Origin: Siphonodentalium dalli
Taxonomy: Eukaryota; Mollusca; Scaphopoda; Gadilida; Siphonodentaliidae
Length of the DNA: 64,000 nt
Assembly (NCBI GenBank): GCA_032622095.1
Contig: CP136062.1
Coordinates: forward strand, 12,241,710 to 12,305,709
Reading direction: 5' to 3'
How positions within the stretch are numbered: the stretch's first letter is position 1; every line of letters starts with the position of its first letter. Position numbers and translations under genes: made by a program. Of this stretch, positions 1 to 11,716 are shown one piece after another. Under the pieces are notes generated by a model that saw only the letters and a program-made list of their open reading frames with translations, was not told the origin of the DNA and searched no databases.

Positions 1-806
1 TTACATGTACTGTGCAGTATGGATCGCCAGGACCTTCATTGTAACAATTGTTACAATTTACAAATATTTAAGGATTATACTATTAGTCTAGTCGTAATTC
101 TCAGAAAAGACATTTCTAGAAGCATTTCCGCGGAAAAGTGTCAAACCAACTTTTTTACCATAATTCGAAGGTGCCGAACACGAATAGACTGCCTGTCGCC
201 CGATTGGATGAACATAGGGTTCAATAAAAGGCTTTTAAAATCTTCGTGTTTTCTTCGCTGGAGGGTTGTTGATACGGCACCGTACAACGTCATATGAAAT
301 CACGTAACTGGCCTTGAACATACTCAAACTTATATACTCCTCGCGGAACGTTCAAAGCCGCGTTGTATTATGATACTATCATCACAGTAATAATTCTGAA
401 ACGTTAATATCATATTAATCAGGTACCTACGGTAAGACATTGTTGTTTTGTATATTTATCGACGATTCTCGTAAGAATAGTCCGGGAGCCAATAGGGGTA
501 CCCTTGCACCCGCCCCATGGGACTTAACTTCACCCCACTCATTTTGTTCCTTATTATGTCCTTCAACTTTTAAGCAATGTTAATAAGAACAAAAGTGGCC
601 GTGTAGACTTCAGACAAGATGGCGATCATCCTGGCCGCCATTTTTCAGATCAGACCCTAAGTCAGTTTTATGCAAATTATAGCGGGAAAATCTATTAAAA
701 TGTATACAAATGTATATATTTTCGTGAAGCTAAGACATAATGACCCTTTTTTGGCGCAAAATTGAAACTCACCCTCCAAGATGGCCGCCAAAATGGCCGC
801 CGGAAA
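1..806. other. No gene recognised; flank of foldback-like element
   Basis: AT-rich sequence with only short unrecognised reading frames. The motif AAGATGGCSGCC (or its complement) occurs near 618-645 and 777-802, next to the left inverted repeat of the following element. Similar motifs occur inside that element near 3,575-3,600 and 3,950-3,975, so part of this flank may be related to it. Confidence 0.5.
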
Positions 807-916
807 TTGAAAATATGACGTTTTTCACAAATTTCTTCTAGATCAGTTCATATTGTTTGGAACTGGTCGAGTAATATGACTTTATTTTGTGTTTTGTATA
901 TTAACTGATCATTGGA
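807..916 (+). repeat. Left terminal inverted repeat of foldback-like element
   Basis: Begins TTGAAAATATGACGTTTTTC and ends TATTAACTGATCATTGGA. Its reverse complement is found at 4,145-4,255, including the shared block GTGTTTTGTATATTAACTGA. Confidence 0.75.
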
Positions 917-929
917 GCGGCGTGTATTA

Positions 930-1432
930 ATACAGTATACAGTGAGTTGCTGAATTGTCATGTGTGAGGTGTATATGCAAGTACGGAAGGTATAAGTGGT
1001 CGTGTGTGTGGGTATTCGCATATCTGGAAGGGCTCACCATTGGTGATGTGTATATGTATACCTGAATTGACCCTATGGTCATGGGTATGGCGAATAGGTA
1101 TAAATGTAGTGGCTGTATATGGTCCATAGTGAGATGAATATGTATGCACTGAGTGAATGTATGATCGTGAATGTGGTGCATATGTATACATAGCGTGACT
1201 ATATGGTCATGTGTCAGGTGTAGGAGTACACATGGTGTTCATGCATGGTGAATCGTGGCTGTATCGTCATGTGTGGTATGCTCGGGTATAACCAAGTATG
1301 GCTGTATGGTCAGGTGTACGTGTATAAAGTGGGTGACTATATTGTCATGTGTGTGGTGTTTATGTACATATGGAGTGACTGAGGTAATGGGTGGGTTGTA
1401 CATGTGTACCTTGGGTGGCTATCGCTTTCCAC
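930..1432 (-). repeat. ~42-bp tandem repeat, inverted arm
   Basis: Degenerate units carry the pattern GTGACTATATGGTCATGTG followed by a GGTGTATATGTA-type stretch. This is the reverse complement of the units at 1,524-3,240. The end GGGTGGCTATCGCTTTCCAC (1,413-1,432) pairs with GTGGAAAGCGTTAGCCACCC (1,524-1,543), placing the fold axis near 1,478. Confidence 0.7.
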
Positions 1433-1523
1433 AATAACTCAAGGATATGTTAATCAATAGAGAGGTCATGTCAGAGAGTTCTCCATCTTGATGGTGTTTA
1501 TGTACATGAGGGACACGTTAAAC

Positions 1524-3240
1524 GTGGAAAGCGTTAGCCACCCATTATCACACAGTCATTCCATATATACATAAACACCACATACACAACAATATAGTGA
1601 CCCAATGTTTATACGTACACCTGACCCATTACCACGGATGACCATACATCCATGATTCACAATGGAGGCCCACCGGGTATACTCATAAACATGACCCATA
1701 GCCATATAGTCACTCCGTGTATACCCATGCATTCACCTCACGATTGGCCATACGGTAATCCCCTGTATACCTATTCTCCACACAGATGGTCAAATAGACA
1801 TCCAATATATACATCAACACCACAACAATGACCATAGAGTCACTCCAGATATACATACGCACCTCACCAATGGCCATATAGCCACTCGCTTCATACACAT
1901 ACCCTCACCCATGCCACCTGGTACACTCCTTCACCTGACATGTGTCCATATAGTCACCCCGTGTGTACCTATTCAAAACATTCATACATGATCATGGTCA
2001 ATCCTTGTATTCATATTCACCTCACCATTGGCCGTGTCACTCCATGTATCCATATGTGTCGCACCATAGCCGAATAGCGACACAATATATACTAATACAC
2101 CCCAGCTATGTCAGAAAAGTCACTCCATGTATGCATATGCACCTCACCCATGGCCATATATCCACTCGCTATATACACATACCCCTCGCCCATGACCATA
2201 TAGCAACACGTGTGTATACCCGCATAACCTACACATGACCATACCGCCACGAGTCACCAAGCAGGAACACCAGGTATACTCATACATCTGACACATGACC
2301 ATTTAGTCACTCCCTGTATAGCTATTCATTACATTTATGATCATACAGTCACTCCTTGTATACCTACATGTACTCATATCGCCATTGACCATACAGTCAC
2401 TACATGTATACCTATTCGACACACATAGTCATATAACCACTCGATATATACATATGCAGCCCACCCTAGACCATAGAGTCACTTCAGGTATACATATACA
2501 CCTCACCAACGGCCATTCAGCCCTTCCAGATATACAAAATACCTGCACACACGACCACTCATACCTTCCCTTCCATACTTGCATATACACCTCACACATG
2601 ACAATTCAGCAACTCACTGTATAATCATACACGCCATCCATGATCATACAGCTAATCCCTATACACCAACCAATGATAATATATCCACGAAATATATAAA
2701 TATATACCACAAGTACACTCCCTATATACCCACACGTTCTATAATGTCCACCCAGTTTACTTCAGGTATGCATATACACTTCAATCATGACCGTACAGTC
2801 ATTCCATGTATACATATGCACATTACCCGTAACCATAAAATAACTCCCTATTTATCCACACACCCCACCCATGATCATACAGACAACACATGTACATCCC
2901 ACCCATGACCTTACAGTCACTCCATATATACATAATCAACACATAGATGACCATGTAACTATATTCATACACCACATCAATGTCCATACAGGCACATCGG
3001 GTGCACCCGTACTGGATATACACAACCATACAACATACAGTCACTCCATTCACACCGATCCACCTCACACATGACCATGACCTCTCCCTGTATACCTATA
3101 CATCTTACAATGGACAACCCACACATCACCATATTGTCACTCCATTTATACCTATTCACATCATTCATGACATACAATAACTCCCTGTATACCTATTTAC
3201 CTCAACTATGATCATAGAGTAACTCCCTGACTACCATATT
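1524..3240 (+). repeat. ~42-bp tandem repeat, forward arm
   Basis: About 40 degenerate units of the form TATACATATNCACCTCACC, then ATGACCATANAGTCACTCC. Units are heavily diverged by point changes and small indels, so this is an old array. Short ORFs here on both strands (His/Thr-rich or Tyr/Val-rich) are low-complexity products of the repeat and not genes. Confidence 0.8.
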
Positions 3241-3249
3241 GGCATCCAC

Positions 3250-4144
3250 CCTGCATCCAGTTGATATTTTTTGTTACCATAATGGACCAGAATAGCCACA
3301 GATTATGGTTCATCTCGGTTCCGTCTCAACGTTCTGCCCATTTCCATTCAATAATATGGCCAGAATCACAAAAGAGGTTCTCGGCAAAATTCCATACTTT
3401 AAAATTAATTTGTCATGCCCCATACGAAACTGGGGCAACCAGACTAGAACATATAGTTGTCAGTTAATTAACTAACACGTATAATAACCAAGTGAGTCAC
3501 AATTTACTACCTTTTCGGATAACATAGAGAATAATGTTCAGGATATATGTAAAAAATTTTTTTTTTACAAATTTGGTTGCCATTTTGGAAGCCATCTTGA
3601 GCAATTTGGTCTATATATACCGTAGTGTGACACATTTAAGATAGACCAAAACAATAAACACATTTGAATCCAGAGACAGTTACATTTTACCAATGATAGT
3701 TGCATTTTACTTGAACAAATGGTCTATACCTGAAAAGTTAATTTTTGCCCATATTTATGTCAAGTTTTTGAGAGAAAAGTCCAATATTTTTGGTGATGTC
3801 AGTGGTAACAATAGTAACAATTAACCATGGTGCATCAGGTATGTTAGTATTCAATGTATAGGAGGCAGAATAGCCAATTTTATACATCAACCACAACTTG
3901 AAAGCGATTGCAGGACACGCTGTGGCAATATTTACCATTTTCCATATTTTGGCGGCCATTTTGGCAGCCATTTTGAGTCAAAGTAAGAATTTTGGTTCCA
4001 ATGAGTTGGAATATTCATAGGTAATGATATGCCTCACTTACATTACAAAGTTCTGTTAATTTCTTGTTGAAATATGACTAAAATCACAATTGTGATTTTT
4101 TGTGAAATTTTATACCGTGTTCCAATAATTGCATATTTAATTGT
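3250..4144. other. Non-tandem internal part of foldback-like element
   Basis: AT-rich sequence with no recognised coding region. It contains two copies of a GCCATTTTGGMAGCCAT motif (3,575-3,600 and 3,950-3,975), similar to sequence just outside the left inverted repeat. Confidence 0.5.
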
Positions 4145-4255
4145 TCCAATGATCAGTTAATATACAAAACACAATATAAAGTCACATTACTCAAGCAGTT
4201 CCAAACAGCATGAACTGGTCTAGAAGATATTTGTGAAAAAACGTCATATTTTCAA
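4145..4255 (-). repeat. Right terminal inverted repeat of foldback-like element
   Basis: Reverse complement of 807-916; starts TCCAATGATCAGTTAATATA and ends ACGTCATATTTTCAA. Confidence 0.75.
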
Positions 4256-4995
4256 CTTAATACTGATTCACAGAACTTTTAACCGGGTGTGATTTCATGA
4301 AGAGCGTTTTCCCATGTTCATGAGATTATATGTATAACGAGTGTGATATATGTCTCGATATTGACTTACTGTATTTTCGCGGCAATAAAAACAGTATGTG
4401 ACTTTAAGTTGATTTTATGGGTGAAATATGGGTCACAGGCAGCGACAGGCACCCTCGTTGGATTCAGCATACTTGAATTATGCTAGAAAACTTAGTTTCA
4501 TGCTTTTCCCCAAAAATGCCTCTAGGGTTCTAGTATTCCACAAATGTAGCTTTTCCGACCAGACTATATTGTCACTTTGATGAGTAGATGCGTGACTGAT
4601 AACAGAATTAGATACTCCATATTTACTCGAAAGATAACAGTACACGATGCCATCAAGTTGTCCCATAACACCTCAACCTTTGGCGAATAACAGTAAAACT
4701 AATGAAAATTATTAAAGCCAGACTAAACATCACGACTACATGTGCATGCATAATGTTCAATGATTTTGACTCCATCAGATGATATTTAGGCTCATATCAA
4801 CACATAGTTCACATATTCTCAAAATAAGTGTCTCTTTCAGCCGTGATAGAACCTCATACCCAGCACAGAACTCGTATACATTATGTGATAACCCAACCTA
4901 AAAATTGTTAACTTATAATTCAGTGGGAGTGTCGTGCGCCTTACTGGATGGGTCATCAAGGCGGGAACTTAAATATTGCCAAATGAATGAATATA
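4256..4995. other. No feature recognised
   Basis: AT-rich sequence. A 62-residue minus-strand reading frame (4,478-4,666) has no recognisable motif and no supporting splice context. Confidence 0.4.
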
Positions 4996-4997
4996 TA

Positions 4998-5855
4998 TTT
5001 GTGATGCATAACATTTACACAAAATGGAGTATTCACGATATTATTTATAAACAAAACTCCCCCCTTATGATCACCCTACCACCACGTGAACGCGCCTCGT
5101 TGTTATAATCATTAATTATACGGTCGACACAGCCATTTTGGTACCCATTTACGATATATTATACAAATGTATAACAATCCTTAATGGTGTTATTTATATA
5201 CACAACTCCCCCTTATGATTTCCATACCGCCACGTGAACGCGCCCTGTTGTTATAATCATTAATTTCGCAGTGGACACAGACAACCTGGTACCCATTTAC
5301 GATAATCATACAATTTTTTTAAACACTCCTTAATTGTGTGGTGCCAATCACGAACATCTCAAGGAACAACGCTCTTTAAATGAGCTACATCAACCTAAGG
5401 GAATGGCCAAAAGTCGGAATCATTTCACTAAAATTAATCTTGGAATTATTATATAATATACACATCCCAACAGTACTAGTACAGTAGATCGCAACTTTAA
5501 TCACGACAGTTCAGTCGTGATGCATAACATTTACACAAAATATGTTTTCAAGATATTATTTATAAATGGAACTTCCCGCTTATGATTTCCATACCATCAC
5601 GTGAACGCGCCTCGTTTTTGTAATAATTAATTTCGCGATGTACATAGCCATGTGGTACCCAATTACGATATATTTTTAAAAATTTATGGACACTCGTTAA
5701 TGGGTTGGTTCAATCATGCACATGCTCAAATAACACGCTCTTTAAAAAGAGCTTAAACTAACTTAAGGGAATGGCCGCAACTCGGAATTATAATTCACCC
5801 AAATTATTCTTGGAATAATTATATAATATCCACATCCCAACATTACAGTTGATTA
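4998..5855 (+). repeat. Nested tandem duplication, ~150-bp core and ~520-bp outer unit
   Basis: A core holding TTATGATTTCCATACC, CACGTGAACGCGCC and GGTACCCATTTACGAT occurs three times, starting near 5,036, 5,187 and 5,555. The first and third copies are both preceded by GATGCATAACATTTACACAA (5,003 and 5,518). The second and third share ~300 bp of downstream sequence, including GAATGGCC and ATATAATATMCACATCCCAA. This fits a ~520-bp duplication followed by, or on top of, a ~151-bp core duplication. Confidence 0.7.
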
Positions 5856-5935
5856 TATAATACGAATTTATTTTGTTATGGGCGACACACGTTCAATATG
5901 TATTCCTTTAAATTGTCTTACACGCACCTGACGTG

Positions 5936-5943
5936 TGACGTCA
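5936..5943. promoter_or_regulatory. Palindromic CRE (TGACGTCA) in a CpG-richer patch
   Basis: The full CRE octamer TGACGTCA sits in the stretch 5,921-6,070. That stretch is visibly richer in CpG than its surroundings and holds further ACGTCA/TGACG half-sites (5,954 and 5,980-5,996). CREB/ATF factors bind this octamer in animals. No coding exon was recognised nearby, so promoter activity is inference only. Confidence 0.3.
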
Positions 5944-6070
5944 CGGGCGGATATACGTCACACCGGAGCTCGTGAATCATGACGTTTCTCATAACGTCTG
6001 CGCTTCATAGTGGCAGGAATTAGGCCCGGGTAAGCTGTGCATTTTAGGCTCCTTCGCGAATAGAGGATAT

Positions 6071-7939
6071 GTGTTCTTAAATACTGACGAACTGGAAAAC
6101 TACATGGAGGTTAATACATGTGTTTATTTTCTGATTACAGGTAAACTAATGTTAATGTATACTACGTTTTGTTTTTGATTGTGTTTTTACCCTACAAAAC
6201 ACGGTTTTTACTTTGTGCAATTTTGTGGTTAGACCACCTATAAACTATCAACACAGTTTATAACTATATTATGTGTTCGGACAATAATACCGTCGCGTTT
6301 TTACAGTGCACTGTTACCATCGCGCGTGATAAAATACCTTTGACAGTTCATACTAGTTCGATATTGGAGGAATCAGCAGGCAATTTTCTGGCTTTCAGCG
6401 TACAGGCCAAGGACTTGGTCTGTACGGGAGAACTGGTCTGTCCTTAAGCACGTGCACAACTCCCGAAACCATATATGAAATAACAGATTGCTTTATATCT
6501 GTTATAGACCAGAGGTGTACCTGATGAGCTGCTGTGGCCAAACATTTTTTTATAGGACCAACTTTCGGTACAAAAATATGATTTCGGAACGGACTTAGTA
6601 AACATTTTCCAAACAATTGATTCCTTCTGTGTTATCAAGCTAGTACGATAAGTCAAAAAATAAACACTCAAAAAATAAACACTCAATCACAGTAAATATG
6701 ACATGTTTACATAGCTCCACATGTCAACACCACTTTAGAAACAGGACCCGTTAACCAACAATCCATTTAACTTATGGATGGTTGATTGTATACCTGTATA
6801 TATGTGGGATGGCCCATGTTTTTGTCGGCTATCACGATAACAATTTGTATGCATGGGAACTTTGAACACAATTCCAACCGATGTACCATATCAATACACA
6901 ACTGTTATATACTCTACATAATATTAAAGAGCGTTCACCATGTCATATGTATAGGTTTGTAATTTAATTACTTACTAACAACAGCCCTATATATCAATTA
7001 TCATGACAAGTGTAGGATGGACATGTTGTCATGTGATGTGTGGATGCTTGCTGCATGTTTGTCCTTTGGACTGGGCTGCTTTTTGCATGAGGATTTGTTT
7101 ATCTATTATTTAATTTTAATACGGAATTATGGTTGCCGATGATCAAACAACGGGACCTCCCTTGATCAAGTAAACGAAATAACCTGTCACGATAGTGTGT
7201 GGATAATTCGATAATAAAAAAATTTCAGTGTTGGTATCTTTTAATAAGTATATAAATATTATGGTTTACATATGCATATACATGTTAAGCGCAATTATCT
7301 TACAAAGACGGGGGATCCGGACTGGGAAACTCGTGGTTAATAAATGTACAGTAACGACATGGAGACCTCACGGGTACTAAATTTACAGAAATGACCAGGG
7401 GGCCTCGCTTTTTTGATTATTTCTTTTTCACATAACTTTGATCATACAATGATTAAATTAAATATTATTATGAAATATAAATCATAACACGAAATTTGTA
7501 TGTGTTCTCTGGGTTTCTGCTATCTTTTATTTTCCTACTCTTTATGACTATATCAGAAACTGCCTATACAGCAGAGTGCTCTACCTATCATTAGCTTATG
7601 TCATCTTCCGGTGGGTAGGACATGGTACCTCTAATTGTGGACTCTTCTGCTATAGGGCATCCCCCCTTTACTCACATAATGTGGGTCACACAAAGCTACG
7701 ATCAATGCAGTTCTAGTGTTAACACAACGCGGTCACGTTACTTCAACCCAGTTACAATGTTCCTCAGTGTGGTGAAAATAAATGTGAATGCAACATAAAG
7801 CGATGGAGGTGAATGTTAAGTTGTTCACGAAACGGAACAATGCCTTTAATAGGTTCCACCAGCAATAAGTCGTGACTTCTTTGTATTGGCCTGACATATC
7901 GATTTTTGTCGCTGTCCACCATTACGATGGCCAGATATA
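6071..7939. other. No gene recognised
   Basis: AT-rich sequence. Visible items are a 12-bp-stem hairpin near 6,400-6,425 (GTACAGGCCAAG paired with CTTGGTCTGTAC) and a short direct repeat, TCAAAAAATAAACAC, near 6,655-6,690. Reading frames here carry no recognisable motif. Confidence 0.4.
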
Positions 7940-8457
7940 TCTCATATATATTTTGAAGACCTCTGTCTGTATGTATGTTTGTTTGTTTGTCTGTCTGTCT
8001 GTCTGTCATTTATACAAATCTACGATTCTCGACCGATCGGGACGAAACTTGGTACGTGTGTGTAGTTTGACCGGGTGGTGAACGTTGTCGTATTGGCGAG
8101 CCCGTGCGGCGCCCGCTTCGCGCATGCGCAGACGAGATCTCGGAAACGGGTGGAGCTATCGACTTGAAATTTGCTATGTGAATGTATCTTGCCCCGGATA
8201 CGAATTTTATCGGGTCGCCGAGCCCGTGCGACGCCAGCTTCGCGCATGCGCAGACCAGATCTCGGAAACCGGTGGAGCTATCGACTTGAAATTTGCTATG
8301 TGAATGTATCTTGCCCCGGATACGAATTTTATCGGGTCGCCGAGCCCGTGCGACGCCAGCTTCGCGCATGCGCAGACCAGATCTCGGAAACGGGTAGAGC
8401 TATCGACTTGAAATTTGGTTTTTGAATAGCCCGGACAACGTCGGGCTCATCGGCTAG
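7940..8457 (+). mobile_element. Helitron-like element, tandem copy 1
   Basis: Starts TCTCATATATATTTTGAAGA directly after an A and ends CTAG. The 3' end carries a hairpin, AGCCCGGACAACGTCGGGCT (8,428-8,447), six bases before CTAG (8,454-8,457). Internal order: 5' segment, TGTY/TGTC microsatellite (about 7,968-8,006), a segment containing CGATTCTCGACCGATCGGG, then three ~122-bp core monomers with GCGCATGCGC. Termini TC...CTRR with a subterminal hairpin and insertion between A and T are Helitron hallmarks. A microsatellite followed by core repeats resembles the non-autonomous elements described from bivalves. No Rep/helicase is encoded. Confidence 0.7.
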
Positions 8458-9099
8458 TCTCATATATATTTTGAAGACCTCTGTCTGTTTGTTTGTCTGT
8501 ATGTCTGTCATTAATACAAATCTACGATTCTCGACCGATCGGGACGAAACTTGGGACTTGTGTGTAGTTTGACCAGGCGGTCGACGTTGTCGTATTGGCG
8601 AACCCGTGCGGCGCCCGCCTCGCGCATGCGCAGACGAGATCTCGGAAACGGGTGGAGCTATCGACTTGAAATTTGCTATGTGAATGTATCTTGCCCCGGA
8701 TACGAATTTTATCGGGTCGCCGAGCCCGTGCGACGCCAGCTTCGCGCATGCGCAGACGAGATCTAGAAAACGGGTAGAGCTATCGACTTGAAATTTGCTA
8801 TGTGAATGTATCTTGCCCCGGATAAGAATTTTATCGGGTCGCCGAGCCCGTGCGACGCCAGCTTCGCGCATGCGCAGACCAGATCTCGGAAACGGGTGGA
8901 GCTATCGACTTGAAATTTGGTATGTGAAGTATCTTGCCCCGGATACAATTTTTATCGGGTCGCCGAGCTCGTGCGACGCCAGCTTCGCGCATGCGCTGAC
9001 CAGATCTAGGAAACGGGTAGAGCTATCGACTTTAATCGAAATTTGGTTTTTGAATAGCCCGGACAACGTCGCCCGGACAACGTCGGGCTCATCGGCTAG
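8458..9099 (+). mobile_element. Helitron-like element, tandem copy 2
   Basis: Begins at the base after copy 1's CTAG with the same TCTCATATATATTTTGAAGA start and ends CTAG (9,096-9,099). It has the same order of parts with four core monomers, and is therefore about 125 bp longer than copies 1 and 3. Near its 3' end the CCCGGACAACGTCG block is duplicated (about 9,058-9,085). A run of seven RTT/TGT-type units forms its microsatellite (about 8,480-8,512). Confidence 0.7.
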
Positions 9100-9605
9100 T
9101 CTCATATATATTTTGAAGACCTCTGTATGTTTGTATGTTTGTATGTATGTTTGTCATTTATACAAATCTACGATTCTCGACCGATCGGGACGAAACTTGG
9201 TACGTCTGTGTAGTTTGACCAGGCGGTGGACGTTGTCGTATTGGCGAGCCCGTGCGGCGCCCGTGCAGCGCATGCGCAGACGAGATCTCGGAAACGGGTG
9301 GAGCTATCGACTTGAAATTTGGTATGTGAATGTATCTTGCCCCGAATACGAATTTTATCGGGTCGCAGAGCCCGTGCGACGCCGGCTTCGCGCATGCGCA
9401 GACGAGATCTCGGAAACGGGTGGAGCTATCGACTTGAAATTTGGTATGCTAATGTATCTTGCCCCGGATACGAATTTTATCGGGTCGCCGAGCCCGTGCG
9501 ACGCCAGCTTCGCGCATGCGCAGACCAGATCTCGGAAACGGGTGGCGCTATCGACTTGAAATTTGGTTTTTGAATAGCCCAGACAACGTCGGGCTCATCG
9601 GCTAG
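9100..9605 (+). mobile_element. Helitron-like element, tandem copy 3
   Basis: Begins directly after copy 2's CTAG and ends CTAG (9,602-9,605), followed by T. It holds three core monomers. The 254-residue plus-strand frame crossing copies 2 and 3 (8,795-9,559) and the minus-strand frames are not genes: the 122-bp monomer is not a multiple of three, so each monomer is read in a different frame. Confidence 0.7.
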
Positions 9606-11716
9606 TTGTCATATAACAGCGATTTACGATCTGTCTTGTTGGCCGGCTTATAATATACAGTTGTCGCCCGCGATTGAGTGAGACACGAGGATTTGCCGCC
9701 CGCTCGAGGCCTGGAATGCCACCCGATGGCCGCCAGGGGCCTGTACTATAGATTTACAATTGCCGTGTTTGAACACGTGTACAAGGTTATGTGGGGCACA
9801 CAGAAGGTGTCGATTACCATATAGACCTCCACTCTTATTCTTACAGTGAAAAGGCGACTTCTTGCAACTCCTCGTTTACATGCATGGTGACCAATAAAAT
9901 AATAGGTTTACCACATGTGACTTGATTGACCAATGAAAAAAATATTCCTCGGAGACACTCATTGATTTGTTATCGCTAGTGCATGGGTAACCCGTGTTCA
10001 ATTGTATTAGTGGCAATCGGTATCCTTTAAATAATCGCTCAATGGGTACGCCGCAACCGTTCGTGCATTGAGTTATATTTCATCAATGGTTATCGTCTGT
10101 TCCAACAATTAAAGTTGTAAGATGTATTTCAATTTCTAGTTGGGTTGTCATGCAGAATCGCTGGAGTATTATATTGAATACCATTCTGATCAAACCCAGT
10201 CACTCATCGGTAATGAGCACGCGGGTATAATCTACTCTATTACAATACAGTGGTCTATTGCACTTCACGCCTCCTGTGTACCTCCCATAACATTGTACAC
10301 CTGTTCAAACACGGCAATTGTAAATCTATAGTATAGGCCCGAGGGTGACATTCCAGGTCGAGAGCGGCGACAAATCCCCGTGTCTCACGAAAACAAGGGC
10401 GACAACTGTTTTGTTATCTGACAAAGTAATACAAACGAACCTTCTTAATGGCATGCCTAAGTACGCGCGCATATTCATTAATCCAGCTCTAAGAGTTAAT
10501 TTTATGTTGGAATCCTCACTTTTTAGAAAATAAAACGTACACATTTTGTATCAATTCGTTTGCTGGTCGCATGGTGAGAATCGGTTGACGGAAGGGGGAG
10601 TAAAGCAATTTTGAAGTAGAGTAGCCATGCGGCGAAATGCTCGGTTTCGTTTTAAATGAGCGTAAATATGCATGTAGACGTGTTAATTTCGAGAACGCTA
10701 CATTGTGAAACTGACACGTTGTAGTGGTGCGAAAGAAATTGACAACTGTTACAGACTGTTACGCAACATAAGGGTATTCACAGTTCCTGTGAAGTCGTAG
10801 GAATGTATAGCCGAAAGAAAATTGTCGATTGATAAACAGTTAAGAGTGACTATTCGATATTTAGAGCTTAGTACAGAAACCTATTTGTGACGTATGTACA
10901 TCGTGTGTGCAATTGTCTACAGAACATACCAACTGCTTCATGAGGTTTATCTATTTGTTCCACAGTATTAATTATTTATATAGAAAGGTCAGTAGAAACA
11001 TTACACAGTATAAGGGATATATGTCCGTGATAACACCATTTATACATAGCGTGCTTTAATTGCAAATTAAAGACAACAATTATGCAAATTAGCAAACACC
11101 ACAGTTCGCGGTTGTTATGAAACAGTGGTGTTTGTAAAATGCGTGTTTTCGGAAATTACTAGAGATCTGTGATGTAATCTCTGTATGTTGAGTTCTTCGT
11201 AGTTCTATGTTTACTGGTAACAGCTGTAAACAACTGCCGAAATGTTACCCTCGAGTGTAACAAGTGATTTGCGGCGCGCCACGTGACGCAACTTCAGTCA
11301 ATCAGAAGAGAGGAAAATGGGATGAAGATAACAATATAAATTAAGAAATTGGCCATGCATTCGTTGCTCGCGTAAAAATTTATTTTTTAGTATGAACATC
11401 CTCATTGGTTGTGTTCCTCGAGTCCTCATATAGTCGGTCAAGTCACTTACATGTACGTACCGGGCACTCAAGAAATTTCTTGGAAAAGCGACCACATGCT
11501 CGAATCTACTTTGCGATTTAGGAGCTGCGCATTCGTAAATGCGTCAATATTTAACACATTTACCTTGATTTATTCACAAACAAACGTCTTGATGCTGGCC
11601 TTAAAATCCATCAGATTTTTTGCGAGAATCGAAACAGCGTTTCACTTTCTACAGGGAATCAAGACTTTTTACGAGAATCAAAATGAGAATCATGATTCTG
11701 ATTATAAAACAATTAA
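9606..11716. other. No gene recognised
   Basis: Mixed-composition sequence without a recognisable coding region, RNA gene or repeat. Reading frames of 60-72 residues at 10,140-10,544 overlap on both strands and carry no motif. Confidence 0.4.

Larger units (their letters stand above)
807..4255. mobile_element. Foldback-like element with tandem-repeat arms
   Basis: A ~110-bp terminal inverted repeat (807-916 against 4,145-4,255) bounds the element; the arms match base for base apart from roughly ten differences. Inside is a degenerate ~42-bp tandem repeat. Its units read in one orientation from about 930 to 1,432 and in the opposite one from 1,524 to 3,240, so the array folds on itself around 1,478. 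The stretch 3,250-4,144 is not tandem. Long inverted termini built from short tandem subrepeats are the known architecture of foldback elements such as Drosophila FB and Galileo. No transposase reading frame is visible, so this would be non-autonomous. The short ORFs across the array are by-products of the repeat. Target-site duplications are not evident. Confidence 0.6.

Noticed and set aside
927-3180. Cluster of short His/Tyr/Thr-rich ORFs on both strands
   Set aside because: All lie in the degenerate 42-bp tandem array; composition follows the repeat.
8795-9559. 254-residue open frame
   Set aside because: Runs through 122-bp tandem monomers in changing frames and across a Helitron boundary; no protein-level repeat.
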